Assembly (NCBI GenBank): GCA_905205665.1 | Contig: CAJLEF010000004.1 | Span: 1 to 64,000, forward strand | Reading direction: 5' to 3' | DNA: 64,000 nt | Source of the DNA: an uncultured Bacillota bacterium | GTDB taxonomy: Bacteria; Bacillota_I; Bacilli_A; RF39; UBA660 | Part shown: positions 25,875 to 34,563 of the stretch, piece after piece | How the letters are laid out: each line of letters starts with the position of its first letter | Numbering within the stretch: the stretch's first letter is position 1 | Notes under the pieces: model-generated | What the model was told of the DNA's origin: nothing | What the model saw: only the letters and a program-made list of their open reading frames with translations | The model's database searches: none | Program-made: the position numbers and the translations under genes

Positions 25875-26636
25875 ATGTTTACAATTTCTGATTTACACGT
25901 TAAAGCCGATGACAAAGAGATTTTAAAAGGTTTTAATTTAACAATAAATGAAGCCGAGACTCATATTTTAATGGGACCAAATGGGGCTGGCAAAAGTACA
26001 GTTTGTAAAAGTATTTTACATCATCCTCATTATGAAATAACATCTGGTCATATTAGTTATCAAGGTAAAGATTTAACAAATTCTTTAACCGATGAAGTAG
26101 CGAAAAGTGGTATTTATTATATTAATCAAACACCAGTAGAAGTAGAAGGAATCAAAAATATGGAATTATTCCGAACTGCTTTGATGGCAAAGGGGGAAAA
26201 AGTAGATATTTTTTCTTTTAAAAAGAAATGTAATGCCATTTGTGAAAAATTAAAAATGGATCCATCCTTTTTAACTCGTAACGTCAATGAAGGTATGAGT
26301 GGTGGGGAAAGAAAGAAAAACGAACTTTTTGGTATGTGGCTTTTAAAACCATCTTTAATTTTATTAGATGAAGTGGATTCTGGGTTAGATGTGGATGCTA
26401 TTAAAATTGTCGCTGCTAACTTAAAAGAATATCAAAAAGAGACAGGTGCTAGTTTACTTGTCATTACCCATCAACCTTCTTTAATTGAAAAACTAGAACC
26501 AGATCATGTTCATGTAATGAAAGATGGTAAAATTTTATTAGATGGAGATAAAAATCTTGCTTTTGATACTTTAAATAATGGCTTTTCCTCTTTATCATGG
26601 GCTGGTGTTATGACGGACGGTAGTCAAAATGAATAA
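25875..26636 (+). CDS. sufC: Fe-S cluster assembly ATPase SufC
   Basis: This 253-residue ABC ATPase has Walker A GPNGAGKST (near residues 36-44), the SufC-type signature MSGGERKKNE, Walker B LILLDEVDSGLDVDA and the switch His in VITHQP. SufC binds SufB/SufD and drives their conformational changes during cluster building in the cytoplasm. It overlaps the following sufD-like gene by eight bases and leads the operon sufC, sufD-like, sufS, sufU. Confidence 0.95.
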   Translation: MFTISDLHVKADDKEILKGFNLTINEAETHILMGPNGAGKSTVCKSILHHPHYEITSGHISYQGKDLTNSLTDEVAKSGIYYINQTPVEVEGIKNMELFRTALMAKGEKVDIFSFKKKCNAICEKLKMDPSFLTRNVNEGMSGGERKKNELFGMWLLKPSLILLDEVDSGLDVDAIKIVAANLKEYQKETGASLLVITHQPSLIEKLEPDHVHVMKDGKILLDGDKNLAFDTLNNGFSSLSWAGVMTDGSQNE

Positions 26637-27264
26637 AATAATATGTAACACGGAAGAAATGTTAAAGGGGCATTATGAAACGCTTATTCTAAAAGAAATT
26701 AATTCTAAAATCCATATTACAGAAGATACTACAGTCGATAATCTTGTCTTTGAAGTAGATAATTTCGATGTTCATTTTATTTTTGAAGACAACGTTAAGT
26801 TTTCTTTAAAAAGTATTTTAGATGTTAAAAATATTTCTGGAAAAATTCACTTAGAAGTTAATCATAAAAATGAGATTTATTTTGGCCTTGGCATTAAATC
26901 CTTTAGCCAAAACAAATTAGATGTACTAACTGATATGATTGGAAATGACAGTAATTGTGAAGTGAAAATTAGAATCGTGGGCGAAACCAACAGCAAGATG
27001 GTCATGAAAACAAGTGGCAATTTACCCAAGAACACTAAAAACAACACGTTTGTAGAAGATGTTAAATATTTGTTTGATGAAGACTCTTATATTGAAGTCT
27101 TACCAGAGCTTTATGTTTTTTCAAACGATGTTTTAGCTAACCATAATATGAGTGTAGGTAAAATAAGTGAAGAAGAATTGTTTTATTTAGAAAGCAAAGG
27201 GTTGAATGAAACAATGGCCCAAGATATTTACCGTGAGGGATTTATAAACAGTATAAAAATGTAA
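26629..27264 (+). CDS. sufD: Truncated-size SufB/SufD-family scaffold protein
   Basis: This 211-residue protein is about half the length of ordinary SufD or SufB (over 400 residues). It keeps the beta-helical middle and the diagnostic C-terminal segment PELYVFSNDVLANHNMSVGKISEEELFYLESKGLNE, which contains the conserved SufD His (NH) and the SufC-contact helix. The N-terminal domain is absent and the cluster-building Cys of SufB is not evident. It is co-translated with sufC and followed by sufS and sufU. No full-length sufB lies in the window. It may pair with itself on SufC, or a separate sufB may lie elsewhere. Confidence 0.8.
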   Translation: MNKIICNTEEMLKGHYETLILKEINSKIHITEDTTVDNLVFEVDNFDVHFIFEDNVKFSLKSILDVKNISGKIHLEVNHKNEIYFGLGIKSFSQNKLDVLTDMIGNDSNCEVKIRIVGETNSKMVMKTSGNLPKNTKNNTFVEDVKYLFDEDSYIEVLPELYVFSNDVLANHNMSVGKISEEELFYLESKGLNETMAQDIYREGFINSIKM

Positions 27265-27278
27265 AGGGGGACTAACTT

Positions 27279-28475
27279 ATGAATAGAAACGATTTTCCTA
27301 TGTTATTAAATGATTATATTTATTTAGATAATGGGGCGACAACTTTAAAACCTAAATGTGTTATTGATAAAGTGGTAGATTATTACCAAAATTATTCTGC
27401 TAATGCTCATCGAGGTGATTATGATATTTCTTTTAAAGTTGATGAAGAATATGAAAAGGCAAGAGAGAGTGTTCGTAGATTCATTAATGCGAAAGATAGA
27501 GAAAGTATTATTTTTACGAGCGGTTCTACGGAAAGCTTAAATATGATTGCTACAGGTTTTTTTAAAAAGTTTTTAGAGCCAGGAGATGAAATTTTAATTA
27601 CTAAAAGTGAACATGCTTCTAATGTTTTACCTTGGTTTCGTTTACAAAATGAACTAGGTGTCGTCGTTAAATATATTCCTTTGGATGATAACCATTATGT
27701 AACGGTGGATAACTTTTTAAAAGTAGTGACACCTAAAACGAAAGTGGTTTCTTTAGCCGCTATGACAAATGTTATCGGGGATGAAAGACCTATTAAGGAA
27801 ATTACTAAACTTGCTCATGAAAGAAATATTTTTGTAGTCGTAGATGGAGCCCAAAGTGTTCCTCATCAAAAAACCGATGTCACTTTATCAGATATTGATT
27901 TCCTAGCCTTTTCAGGACATAAAATGTGTGGTCCAACGGGTATTGGGGTTTTATATGGTAAAAAAGAACTTTTAGAAGAAATGGAACCTATTAATTTAGG
28001 TGGGGGCATGAATGAATCTTTTGATAGTCCAAGTGAAATATATTTAAAAGAATTACCAACGAGATTAGAAGCTGGCACCCCTCATATTGAAGCAGCGATT
28101 GGTTTAGGAGAAGCTATTAACTACTTAGAAAGTATTGGCATGGAAAAAATAAGTGCTTATGAAAAGGAATTACGTAAATATGCCTTAGATAAAATGCTTC
28201 AGATTCCTCATTTAGATATTTTGAATATAGAATCTGACGGAGGAATTATTTCCTTCAATGTCCAAGGCATTTTTAGCCAAGATGTTGCTTACTACTTAAA
28301 CAAATATAAAGTTTGTGTAAGAGCTGGCAATCATTGTGCTAAGATTTTAAAAAATGAAGTTGGGGTAAAAAACAGTTTAAGAATGAGTCTTTATTTTTAC
28401 AACACTAAAGAAGAAATTGATAATTTATGTGAATTATTAGAAGATATAGAAAAGATTAAGAAAGAGATGATTTAA
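27279..28475 (+). CDS. sufS: Cysteine desulfurase SufS
   Basis: This 398-residue PLP enzyme removes sulfur from cysteine as a persulfide for Fe-S assembly. Landmarks are YLDNGATTLKP, the SAHRG-like NAHRGDYDIS, the PLP-binding Lys in FSGHKMCGPTGIG, TRLEAGTPHIE, and the active-site Cys loop VRAGNHCAK. Length matches class II desulfurases. AGGGGG precedes the start. The next gene, sufU, begins on the base after its stop, which indicates tight coupling between the two partners. Confidence 0.95.
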   Translation: MNRNDFPMLLNDYIYLDNGATTLKPKCVIDKVVDYYQNYSANAHRGDYDISFKVDEEYEKARESVRRFINAKDRESIIFTSGSTESLNMIATGFFKKFLEPGDEILITKSEHASNVLPWFRLQNELGVVVKYIPLDDNHYVTVDNFLKVVTPKTKVVSLAAMTNVIGDERPIKEITKLAHERNIFVVVDGAQSVPHQKTDVTLSDIDFLAFSGHKMCGPTGIGVLYGKKELLEEMEPINLGGGMNESFDSPSEIYLKELPTRLEAGTPHIEAAIGLGEAINYLESIGMEKISAYEKELRKYALDKMLQIPHLDILNIESDGGIISFNVQGIFSQDVAYYLNKYKVCVRAGNHCAKILKNEVGVKNSLRMSLYFYNTKEEIDNLCELLEDIEKIKKEMI

Positions 28476-28910
28476 ATGGATGAAGAAACAAGAAGAGAAA
28501 TAATTCTAGAACATTATATGCAACCACTTCATAAACATAAAACTGATGATACTTCTTATGAAATGGTTAATACCAATAATTCTTCTTGTATTGATAATTT
28601 AGACATTTATGTTCAAATTAAAGATAATAAAATAAATGATATTTGTTTTGAAGGAGAGGCTTGTGCTATTTCAACATCATCTACTTCCATTATGATTCGT
28701 AATCTAATCGGTAAAACGATTGATGAGGCTTTAAATTACATTGAAAACTTTGAAAATATGCTAAATGAAAAGCCATACGATGAAAATATTTTAGAAGAAG
28801 GACTTGTTTATCAAGAAATTTATAAACAAGGAAATCGTAAGCACTGTGCTTATCTTCCTTATGAAGGTATTAAAAAAGTGTTATTACACGAAAAAGAGAA
28901 GACAAAATAG
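28476..28910 (+). CDS. sufU: Sulfur acceptor/scaffold SufU
   Basis: This 144-residue protein belongs to the SufU/IscU-like family: it starts with the helix REIILEHYMQPLHKHK and has three conserved Cys (NNSSC, GEACAIS, RKHCA) with an insertion between the second and third, as in Firmicute SufU. It accepts sulfur from SufS, using zinc. It begins directly after sufS and is the last suf gene present. Confidence 0.92.
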   Translation: MDEETRREIILEHYMQPLHKHKTDDTSYEMVNTNNSSCIDNLDIYVQIKDNKINDICFEGEACAISTSSTSIMIRNLIGKTIDEALNYIENFENMLNEKPYDENILEEGLVYQEIYKQGNRKHCAYLPYEGIKKVLLHEKEKTK

Positions 28911-28975
28911 CGAGTATTTTGTTTTTTCTTGCCTTTTAAAAAATTACTTATATAATATTTGTGAGGTTGGTAATA

Positions 28976-29752
28976 ATGAATTTACAATATTTTAAACATA
29001 ATTACACTTATATTACACATAATGGAGAAATAAATAATCTATCACCGCAGGCTTATCATGAAACAGATTTAATGAATTTATTTATCCTATGCTTTTTGAA
29101 AGGCTTTGTTGTTGTAGAGCATGATGGCAATTTAGATGATCCTAAAACATGGAATGTTCTAATGCAGATTCCGAGTGAAATATCTTTAGCTCAACAATCC
29201 ATCGTGTTAAATATTTTAAAAAATAAAAATTATTTTCAAATTTTTAAAGTTTCAGCATGTCCTGGAGATTATTATTATGAACATTTTTCTAAGAATTGTG
29301 ACGGGAGTTATTATAAACCTAGTTATCCTAACTTTCCTGAATTAGATTTATCATTACAAAATATTATTTTTAGTTCAGGTATTATAGCTACAATGAATAA
29401 TCAAGTAGTTATAGATATAGAAAATTGTGATCTATTAGCAAGTTTAAAAATGTTATGTAATAGTTCCTTTTCTTCTGTAGAAGAAGGTATTTATTACATT
29501 TGGGAAAATGGTGGTTGTATTTTTTCACGTGATGACGGAAAAGCTAATAATCGAATTTGTTTATTGCCAGACGAAACAGATTATTACTCACGAATGATTT
29601 TAAGTTATTTTATTAGTCATAAAATGTTAGGCTATATAGGTTATCAAAATATGAATTATGAACTTAGCAAATTTCCAAAGTTTTTAGAAGATATTAATTT
29701 AAGTACAGAACGCGATATGACACGTGCTATTAGAAAAAACAATTTGTTGTGA
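28976..29752 (+). CDS. Uncharacterised 258-residue protein
   Basis: No family is recognised. The start at 28976 follows a GAGGTTGGT ribosome binding site, and a TATAAT lies 25 bp upstream. The protein is soluble, with Tyr-rich segments and several Cys (SACPGDYYYEHF, KNCDGSYYKPSYPNFPELDL, ICLLPDETDYY). It has no signal peptide. The repeated Asp/Asn-Gly turns (HNGEIN, HDGNLDD, NGGCIFSRDDGK) suggest a compact alpha/beta fold. It lies between suf and miaB and is probably a separate transcription unit. Confidence 0.5.
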   Translation: MNLQYFKHNYTYITHNGEINNLSPQAYHETDLMNLFILCFLKGFVVVEHDGNLDDPKTWNVLMQIPSEISLAQQSIVLNILKNKNYFQIFKVSACPGDYYYEHFSKNCDGSYYKPSYPNFPELDLSLQNIIFSSGIIATMNNQVVIDIENCDLLASLKMLCNSSFSSVEEGIYYIWENGGCIFSRDDGKANNRICLLPDETDYYSRMILSYFISHKMLGYIGYQNMNYELSKFPKFLEDINLSTERDMTRAIRKNNLL

Positions 29753-29805
29753 AATTTGGAAAATATTAGTATAATTAGAGAGATTTAGGAAGTAGGAGGT
29801 TAATT

Positions 29806-31212
29806 ATGAATTTACCGAATTTAAAAGAAGCTAAAAAAAGAGATGAAAAAGAAGTTTTATATATTAATCAACAATTAAGTGGTAATAATTCTTTTGCCGG
29901 GAAAAAATATTTTTTAAGAACATACGGTTGTCAAATGAATGAACACGATTCTGAAGAAATCGAAGGTATTTTAGAATATTTAGGAATGACTCCAACAGAA
30001 GAAATGGAAAGTGCAGATGTTATTGTTTTAAATACTTGTGCTATTAGAGAAAATGCCCATGATAAAGTATTTGGGTACTTAGGAAGAGTAAAACACTTAA
30101 AAAAAGAAAGACCTGATGTTATCTTAGCTATCGGAGGCTGTATGAGCCAAGAAGAAAAAATAGTTTCCGAAATAAAAGAAAGACATCCTTATGTCAATAT
30201 TGTTTTTGGAACACATAATATTCATGAACTTGGTGAATATCTTTTAGATTGTGCTTCATCTAAACAAGATATTGAAGTCTTTAGTAAACAAGGAGATGTC
30301 ATTGAAAACATCCGTTATAAAAGAGCTAGTCGTATCAATGCTTGGGTAAATATTATTTATGGTTGCGATAAATTTTGTACTTATTGTATAGTACCTTATA
30401 CAAGAGGTAAAGAACGTTCTAGAAAATTAGAAGAAATTGTTAAAGAAGTAGAAAAGTTAAAAGAAGATGGGTATCAAGAAGTAACCTTATTAGGACAAAA
30501 TGTTAATGCTTATGGTCATGATTTAAAAGAAAATGTGTTATTTTCTGATTTACTAGAAGCTGTTGCTAAAACAGGTATTCCAAGAATACGTTTTGTTACT
30601 AGTCATCCTTGGAATTTTACTGATAAAATGATTGAAGTAATTAGTAAATATGATAACATTATGCCTTATATTCATTTACCTATTCAAAGCGGTTCTTCAA
30701 GAATTTTAAAACTTATGGGCCGAAGATACACCAAAGAAGAATACTTAGAACTTTTCCATAAAATGAAAGAACAAATTCCAAATGTAGCTATTACCACAGA
30801 TATTATTGTTGGTTTTCCTGGTGAAACCGAAGACGATTTTAAAGATACTTTAGACATCGTCGAAGAATGTCAATTTGATGGGGCCTATACTTTTATCTTT
30901 AGTCCAAGAGAGGGTACACCTGCTAGTCTTATGAAAGACGAGACTCCTTTAAAAGAAAAAGAAGAAAGATTATATCGTTTGAATGAAAGAGTAAATTATT
31001 ATTCTAAGAAAAATAATGAAAAACTACTTGGTAAAGTCGTTTCTGTTCTTGTGCTTGGCGTAAGTGAAAAAGATAGTACAAAAGTCTATGGTTATACTGA
31101 TACCATGAAACTTGTAAATATTAAAGCTCCAACAGACACGATTGGTAAAATTGTTAATGTTAAGATTACTGATGCTAAAAGTTTTAGTTTAGATGGTGAA
31201 TTAGTTGTTTAA
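29806..31212 (+). CDS. miaB: tRNA-2-methylthio-N6-dimethylallyladenosine synthase MiaB
   Basis: This 468-residue radical SAM enzyme adds a methylthio group to i6A37 in tRNAs reading UNN codons. It has the N-terminal UPF0004 domain with its three cluster Cys (TYGCQMN, LNTCAIREN, GGCMSQEE), the radical-SAM CxxxCxxC (CDKFCTYC), the FVTSHPWNF and MPYIHLPIQSGSS motifs, and a C-terminal TRAM domain. The Arg after the SAM motif (TRGKERSR) fits MiaB rather than MtaB. TAGGAGG precedes the start. It ends with a terminator. Confidence 0.94.
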   Translation: MNLPNLKEAKKRDEKEVLYINQQLSGNNSFAGKKYFLRTYGCQMNEHDSEEIEGILEYLGMTPTEEMESADVIVLNTCAIRENAHDKVFGYLGRVKHLKKERPDVILAIGGCMSQEEKIVSEIKERHPYVNIVFGTHNIHELGEYLLDCASSKQDIEVFSKQGDVIENIRYKRASRINAWVNIIYGCDKFCTYCIVPYTRGKERSRKLEEIVKEVEKLKEDGYQEVTLLGQNVNAYGHDLKENVLFSDLLEAVAKTGIPRIRFVTSHPWNFTDKMIEVISKYDNIMPYIHLPIQSGSSRILKLMGRRYTKEEYLELFHKMKEQIPNVAITTDIIVGFPGETEDDFKDTLDIVEECQFDGAYTFIFSPREGTPASLMKDETPLKEKEERLYRLNERVNYYSKKNNEKLLGKVVSVLVLGVSEKDSTKVYGYTDTMKLVNIKAPTDTIGKIVNVKITDAKSFSLDGELVV

Positions 31213-31237
31213 ATTGCGAGAAATTGCAATTTTTTTC
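31211..31237 (+). terminator. Intrinsic terminator after miaB
   Basis: AAATTGC (31211-31217) pairs with GCAATTT (31226-31232), and a T run follows. Confidence 0.8.
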
Positions 31238-31356
31238 ATGTTGATATATCTATTGCTTATCCAAAATATCTTTTATATACTTATTTTGTTTGAGAAATAT
31301 TCTTTTCTTCGACAAGAAAATAGTTTGTTTTATGGTACTCTTTAAAAGAGGCAAAT

Positions 31357-31785
31357 ATGAAAAAGAAAATTTTGATAATTTTAATGGCTATTGTCGTTGG
31401 AGCAGTCCTTGCTCTTCCTACTTTATCTATGGCTTCGAAAGATAGCTCAAAAAAAGAAAATATGTTTGTATTGCAGTTAGGAATATTTAAAAATTATGAT
31501 AATGCATTCGAAAAAAAGCAAAGTGTCAAAGGCTCAATTATTTATCAAAATAAAGATGTTTATTATGTGTTAGCTGGTATTTCTAAAGAGGAAACGAGTC
31601 TTTATAAAATTGAAGAGTATTTAAAAAAGGAAAATATTTCTTATTATAAAAAACAAATGATTATTTCTTATGATGCTGATAACTTAGAAAAATATAATTT
31701 ACTGTTGCAAAAAACGAGTGATGTAGAGACCATTAAAACATTAAACGAAAAAGTATTGAAAGAAGTGGTGAAAAATGAGCTTTAA
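31357..31785 (+). CDS. SpoIIB-like membrane-anchored SPOR-domain protein
   Basis: This 142-residue protein has an N-terminal signal anchor (about residues 5-26), then a short domain that looks like SPOR: FVLQLGIFKNYDNAFEKKQ, later VYYVLAGISKEET. SPOR domains bind glycan strands stripped of stem peptides at septa. The next gene is radC, overlapping it. In B. subtilis spoIIB lies just upstream of maf and radC, so position supports a SpoIIB-type sporulation-septum role, though the protein is less than half the length of SpoIIB. Both the domain and the link are moderate inferences. Confidence 0.6.
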   Translation: MKKKILIILMAIVVGAVLALPTLSMASKDSSKKENMFVLQLGIFKNYDNAFEKKQSVKGSIIYQNKDVYYVLAGISKEETSLYKIEEYLKKENISYYKKQMIISYDADNLEKYNLLLQKTSDVETIKTLNEKVLKEVVKNEL

Positions 31786-32455
31786 GATTAAAGAATTACC
31801 TGAGGAAGAAAAACCAAGAGAAAAGGCTATTTTACGAGGTGTTGAAAACTTAACAATTCCCGAGCTTATTGCCATCATTATTAAGACTGGTAGTAAAGAA
31901 GAATCGGCGAAAGACTTGGGTGTAAGACTCTATAATGAACTTGGCTGTGTAGAAGGTCTAAGAAATTTACGGCTATCTAACTTAACTCGTTTAAAGGGCA
32001 TTGGAAAAACTAAAGCTATTTCATTAATGGCAGCCATTGAACTTGGTAAAAAAATAAATGTTAATAATATAACAGGTTTAAAGAAAATTCATGAAACAAA
32101 AGATGTATATTTTTATTATGGTTCTTACTTTTTATTTGAGGAACAGGAAAAATTACTTGCTCTTTTTTTAAACAGCAAAAATGAAGTTATTAAAGAGAAA
32201 ATAATTTTTATGGGGACGGCTAATCAAAGTATTGTTCATCCAAGAGATATTTTTAAAGAAGCAATCTTAAACAACGCTATCAAAATAATAATTGTGCATA
32301 ATCATCCTAGTGGTAATGTAACTCCTAGTTTGGAAGATAAAAAGTTTACCCAAAAGTTAAAAGAAGCAGGAGAGCTTCTTTCCATACCTATATTAGATCA
32401 TATTATTATAGGGAATAATACTTATTTTAGTTTTTTAGAACAAAATCTTTTGTAA
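31775..32455 (+). CDS. radC: RadC-family JAB/MPN protein
   Basis: This 226-residue protein has an N-terminal helix-hairpin-helix region (about 25-90, RLKGIGKTKAISLMAAIELG) and a JAB1/MPN metal-hydrolase-like domain with the signature HNHPSGNVTPSLEDKKFT (His-x-His, Ser, Asp) near residue 175. The family is widespread but its cellular role remains unclear despite the DNA-repair name. It overlaps the SpoIIB-like gene by eleven bases. Confidence 0.92.
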   Translation: MSFKIKELPEEEKPREKAILRGVENLTIPELIAIIIKTGSKEESAKDLGVRLYNELGCVEGLRNLRLSNLTRLKGIGKTKAISLMAAIELGKKINVNNITGLKKIHETKDVYFYYGSYFLFEEQEKLLALFLNSKNEVIKEKIIFMGTANQSIVHPRDIFKEAILNNAIKIIIVHNHPSGNVTPSLEDKKFTQKLKEAGELLSIPILDHIIIGNNTYFSFLEQNLL

Positions 32456-32516
32456 AAGATTGACTTTACATTTTTAATTTAGATATAATCTTGATGTTTT
32501 AGAAAGAAGTTTATTT

Positions 32517-32954
32517 ATGAAGTATAAGAAAATAACCGCATGGGTTTTATTTGTTTTTTGGTTAATTTTAATTTTCTATTTTTCTAATCAACCGGGAAGT
32601 GTTAGTAGTGATTTATCCAATAATGTCTTAAAGACTATTTTAAATAATTTAGCTGTTTCTAATTTTAATATTTTGGTAAGTATTTTAAGAAAGCTAGCTC
32701 ATTTTACCGAATATTTCATTTTAAGTATTTTAACTTTAAACTTATTGAAGCAATATCGTAAAGTTGAAGCTTGGGAGTTTATGCTTGTCATGCTTTTTTG
32801 CTTTTTCTATGCTTGTACCGACGAATTTCATCAATTGTTCGTTGAAAACCGTGGTTCTTCTTTTTTAGATGTTTTACTAGATTATACGGGAAGCTTACTT
32901 TATTTAACTTTAAATGGTTTTATTAGAAATTTAAAAGGAGATAAGATTGATTAA
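32517..32954 (+). CDS. VanZ-family membrane protein
   Basis: This 145-residue protein has four hydrophobic segments and the VanZ landmarks: YFSNQPGS near the first helix, LRKLAHFTEYFILSILTL, and DEFHQLFVENRGSSFLDVLLD in the third part. VanZ-like proteins are membrane proteins; the founding member gives low-level teicoplanin resistance, but most relatives, including this chromosomal copy, have no defined role. RBS is AGAAAG; a TATAATC box lies before it. Confidence 0.88.
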   Translation: MKYKKITAWVLFVFWLILIFYFSNQPGSVSSDLSNNVLKTILNNLAVSNFNILVSILRKLAHFTEYFILSILTLNLLKQYRKVEAWEFMLVMLFCFFYACTDEFHQLFVENRGSSFLDVLLDYTGSLLYLTLNGFIRNLKGDKID

Positions 32955-33005
32955 AAAATAAAATAGCATTATAATAAACCCTATAATTATTTGAGGGAGA
33001 TTTAT

Positions 33006-33596
33006 ATGACAAGTGGAGATTGGAAAAAAGAATTCACGGAAGATATTAAAAAAATTGAATTTGCTTTACGTCATCCTAAGTATGCCAATTTTAAAGTTAA
33101 TAATCGTTTGCAATTAATAAAATTTTTACGAAAGTTAAATAAATTATGGCCATATTTTTTTACATCCGCTTTTATTTTTGAATGTCAACATGCCTTTAAA
33201 GTAACGCCTTTTATTTTTGATGATCGTGTAGAGCCTGAGATAAAGATAGAAAAAATAAATAAAAATATTCTTGATTATCCTTATGAATTGATTTTTGAAG
33301 ATTTAAAAAAAGAAGGCAAAGAATCTCTCGGAGAAAATATTTTATGGACAGGTTTTTATTTTATCAGTTTTTTCTACAGTGGTTATCTTTTAAGTTTATG
33401 GTATAGTACCCGTTATGGGGAGGCAATCGAAGGAAGCTTAACCGCGGAGATGAATTATGCTTTAGAATATCAAAAAGAACAGTATGAACTTTTAAAAGAA
33501 TTATTAGAAATCAAGAAAAATGATTTACAATTATTTGAAAATAACGGCGAGGTAGAAAAGGAATTTTCTTTAAAAAGGAGAAATTCTGATGAGTAA
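33006..33596 (+). CDS. Uncharacterised membrane protein next to an amidoligase-like gene
   Basis: This 196-residue protein starts at 33006 after GAGGGAG. It has a charged N terminus, one hydrophobic stretch near residues 40-58 (LWPYFFTSAFIFEC), another near 115-137 (ILWTGFYFISFFYSGYLLSLWY) and a Glu/Lys-rich, coiled-coil-like tail. I do not recognise a family. Its last eight bases overlap the start of the amidoligase-like gene, which suggests the two products work together at the membrane. Confidence 0.55.
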   Translation: MTSGDWKKEFTEDIKKIEFALRHPKYANFKVNNRLQLIKFLRKLNKLWPYFFTSAFIFECQHAFKVTPFIFDDRVEPEIKIEKINKNILDYPYELIFEDLKKEGKESLGENILWTGFYFISFFYSGYLLSLWYSTRYGEAIEGSLTAEMNYALEYQKEQYELLKELLEIKKNDLQLFENNGEVEKEFSLKRRNSDE

Positions 33597-34539
33597 TCTA
33601 TCTAAATTAAAGGGAATCAAATTGAAAGAAATGCTAAACGAAGTCGAGAAATTTCCTTTTTTATATCGGGAACTTTTAAATTTTAAAACGGATATTTCTA
33701 TGGGAATAGAAATAGAAGTTGAAAAAGCAAAAGTTTATCCCTTGGCAGATTTTTTGAAAAATTATCCGGGATGGATAATGAAAAACGACACCTCTTTAAC
33801 AAGAGGGATAGAAATTAATACTCCTATCATGTATAACCGTAAAAAAGATTGGCAAAATTTAAAAGAAGTTTTACAAGAGCTACAAAAAGAGAAAGTAAAT
33901 CCATATATTCATGCTGGAACACATTTTCATATTGGGGTACCTATTTTAGGAAATGATCTAGAGGCTTGGCAAAATTTTTTATTGATGTATGCTCATTATG
34001 AAGATATTATGACTCGCTTTTTTTATGGAGAACGTGTAAAAGAAAGAATGACTTTTAAAGAATATAGTAGTCCTATCGCGCCACTATTAAGTAACTCAGT
34101 AGATAAAATAATTACTTTACCTTTTGTTGGAAAAGTTATGTCTTTTTTTCCTTATACTCACGGAAATGCTCTTTGTTTATACAATGTTATGTTTGATGCT
34201 TTAAATACTAATAAAGTGCGTAATACAATTGAGTTTAGAAGTCCAAATGGAACGATAAATGAAGTGATATGTCAAAATAATGTAAATACAGGTGTTTGTT
34301 TTTTACAGGCTGCTAAAACGGGTAAGGTAGATCGAGAATATTTAGAATATCAACTAAAAACGCACCCTGTAACAGAAGCGAAAACCTTATTATATCGTTA
34401 TATTAATTTAAGCAAAGCTTTAGAATTTTGTGATTTAGTGTTCGAAGAAGATATTGATAAAATGTATTTTTTGAAACAATACTTAAAAGATTATCAAGAA
34501 AATAGAGGAACTTTTTTAGAAAGAAAAATCAAATTTTAG
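33589..34539 (+). CDS. Amidoligase-like (carboxylate-amine ligase fold) protein
   Basis: This 316-residue protein resembles the putative amidoligase family (glutamine-synthetase/GCS fold): MGIEIEVE near residues 38-45, an Asp-containing KNDTSLTRGIEINTPIM, HAGTHFHIGV, and the late Arg-containing NTIEFRSPNGT. Family members are proposed to join a carboxylate to an amine and are often next to surface or peptide-modifying genes. Here it is coupled to a small membrane protein and sits upstream of spoVD, so an envelope substrate is possible. It could also be an inactive relative. Confidence 0.55.
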   Translation: MSNLSKLKGIKLKEMLNEVEKFPFLYRELLNFKTDISMGIEIEVEKAKVYPLADFLKNYPGWIMKNDTSLTRGIEINTPIMYNRKKDWQNLKEVLQELQKEKVNPYIHAGTHFHIGVPILGNDLEAWQNFLLMYAHYEDIMTRFFYGERVKERMTFKEYSSPIAPLLSNSVDKIITLPFVGKVMSFFPYTHGNALCLYNVMFDALNTNKVRNTIEFRSPNGTINEVICQNNVNTGVCFLQAAKTGKVDREYLEYQLKTHPVTEAKTLLYRYINLSKALEFCDLVFEEDIDKMYFLKQYLKDYQENRGTFLERKIKF

Positions 34540-34563
34540 CATAAACTTTAACGGGTGAGATCA

